A DNA stretch of 5,417 nt, from the NCBI RefSeq assembly GCF_046536515.1, contig NZ_JAWDMQ010000074.1, positions 1 through 5,417 of the forward strand, in the 5' to 3' direction. The translations under genes were made by a program, and so were the position numbers. Below, piece by piece: positions 5,299 through 5,417 of the stretch (positions are counted from its first letter, which is position 1; the number at the start of each line of letters is the position of its first letter). Source of the stretch: Caldisphaera sp046536515. Its GTDB lineage: Archaea; Thermoproteota; Thermoprotei_A; Sulfolobales; Acidilobaceae. Below the pieces are notes generated by a model. The model saw only the letters and a list, made by a program, of their open reading frames with translations, ran no database searches and was not told the origin of the DNA.

Positions 5299-5417
5299 AA
5301 ACATGGAATTAATTATTATCCATTTGGAGGAAGAAAAGATTCTGGTATAGGAAGAGAAGGTATAGGGTATAGCATTGAGCAAGTAACTGCTATGAAATCA
5401 ATAGTATACAATTATAA
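5299..5417 (+). pseudogene. gapN: C-terminal fragment of GAPN-type aldehyde dehydrogenase (runs off window)
   Basis: The frame reads KHGINYYPFGGRKDSG, then IGREGIGYSIEQVTAMKSIV and YNY, and is open at the last base. This closely follows the tail of the Thermoproteus tenax non-phosphorylating glyceraldehyde-3-phosphate dehydrogenase, which oxidises GAP to 3-phosphoglycerate with NAD(P) in the modified archaeal Embden-Meyerhof pathway. The FGGRKDSGIGREG motif is diagnostic of aldehyde dehydrogenases. Only about 40 of roughly 500 residues are present; the cofactor-binding fold and the catalytic Cys and Glu are missing from this window. The fragment has no start codon or promoter of its own and directly abuts the right end of the element. 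It is either a true remnant left by insertion plus deletion, or the end of an intact gene wrongly joined here at a repeat during assembly. Confidence 0.75.

Larger units (their letters stand above)
4994..5299 (+). mobile_element. Non-autonomous IS200/IS605-like element (MITE) without tnpA or tnpB
   Basis: A segment of about 300 bp rich in GC hairpins, set in AT-rich DNA and separating two coding fragments. At the left, CCTCGCC (5002-5008) and GGCGAGG (5019-5025) form a subterminal hairpin. At the right, CCCACCC-TTCA-GGGCGGG (5264-5281) inside a GACCTC/GAGGTC stem has the form of IS200/IS605-group right ends, including GAAT just before the hairpin and a TCA(A/G) end. No frame encodes the Y1 transposase TnpA or TnpB, so mobility would need proteins in trans. 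Exact ends are uncertain: the left end lies between 4994 and 4999, and the right end between 5291 and 5299. The family call comes from recognising the right-end pattern, not from a match search. Confidence 0.65.

Noticed and set aside
4994..5299. CRISPR array or tRNA gene in the GC-rich segment
   Set aside because: There are no regularly spaced direct repeats, and the stems do not form a cloverleaf with a T-loop or anticodon arm.

Overview
The window looks like AT-rich chromosomal DNA from a thermophilic archaeon, most likely a crenarchaeote. The reasons are TATA-type archaeal promoters, GGTG Shine-Dalgarno sites matching the archaeal 16S tail, TTG starts, a PAC2-family proteasome-assembly homologue, a degenerate KaiC/GvpD-like protein, an encapsulin fused to a ferritin-like domain as in Pyrococcus, and the tail of a Thermoproteus-type non-phosphorylating glyceraldehyde-3-phosphate dehydrogenase. 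A Caldisphaera/Acidilobus-like host is a guess from composition and gene types only.

Layout. (1) 1-837, plus: C-terminal part of a KaiC/GvpD-like RecA-fold protein, cut by the window start. (2) 827-1771, minus: ornithine carbamoyltransferase, converging on and overlapping gene 1 by 11 bases. (3) 1841-3673, plus: a tightly overlapping three-gene operon of TsaC/Sua5-type threonylcarbamoyl-AMP synthase, a small PUA-domain protein, and a PAC2-family protein whose last three residues (Ile-Tyr-Met) fit the HbYX proteasome-docking motif. It shares one TATA element with the divergent argF. (4) 3679-3724: a perfect 21-bp inverted repeat between convergent genes, probably a two-way terminator. (5) 3720-4775, minus: ferritin-like/encapsulin fusion, an iron-storing nanocompartment shell. 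(6) 4776-4914: divergent intergenic region with AT-rich promoter candidates. (7) 4915-5417: a short ORF broken by a GC-rich element of about 300 bp without a transposase gene, followed in the same frame by the last ~40 residues of a GAPN-type aldehyde dehydrogenase that runs off the window.

The most interesting part is the 4994-5299 element. It has a left-end hairpin, a long multi-stem structured core and the right-end hairpin typical of IS200/IS605/tnpB elements, but encodes neither TnpA nor TnpB. It reads as a non-autonomous derivative whose right half could be a free-standing omega RNA (reRNA), with the flanking gapN sequence as its guide. About 450 residues of the dehydrogenase are absent between the two flanks, so either a deletion between two element copies or an assembly join across a repeat has occurred.

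The other genes are housekeeping: arginine synthesis, tRNA t6A37 modification, RNA binding, proteasome assembly or activation, and iron/oxidative-stress protection.
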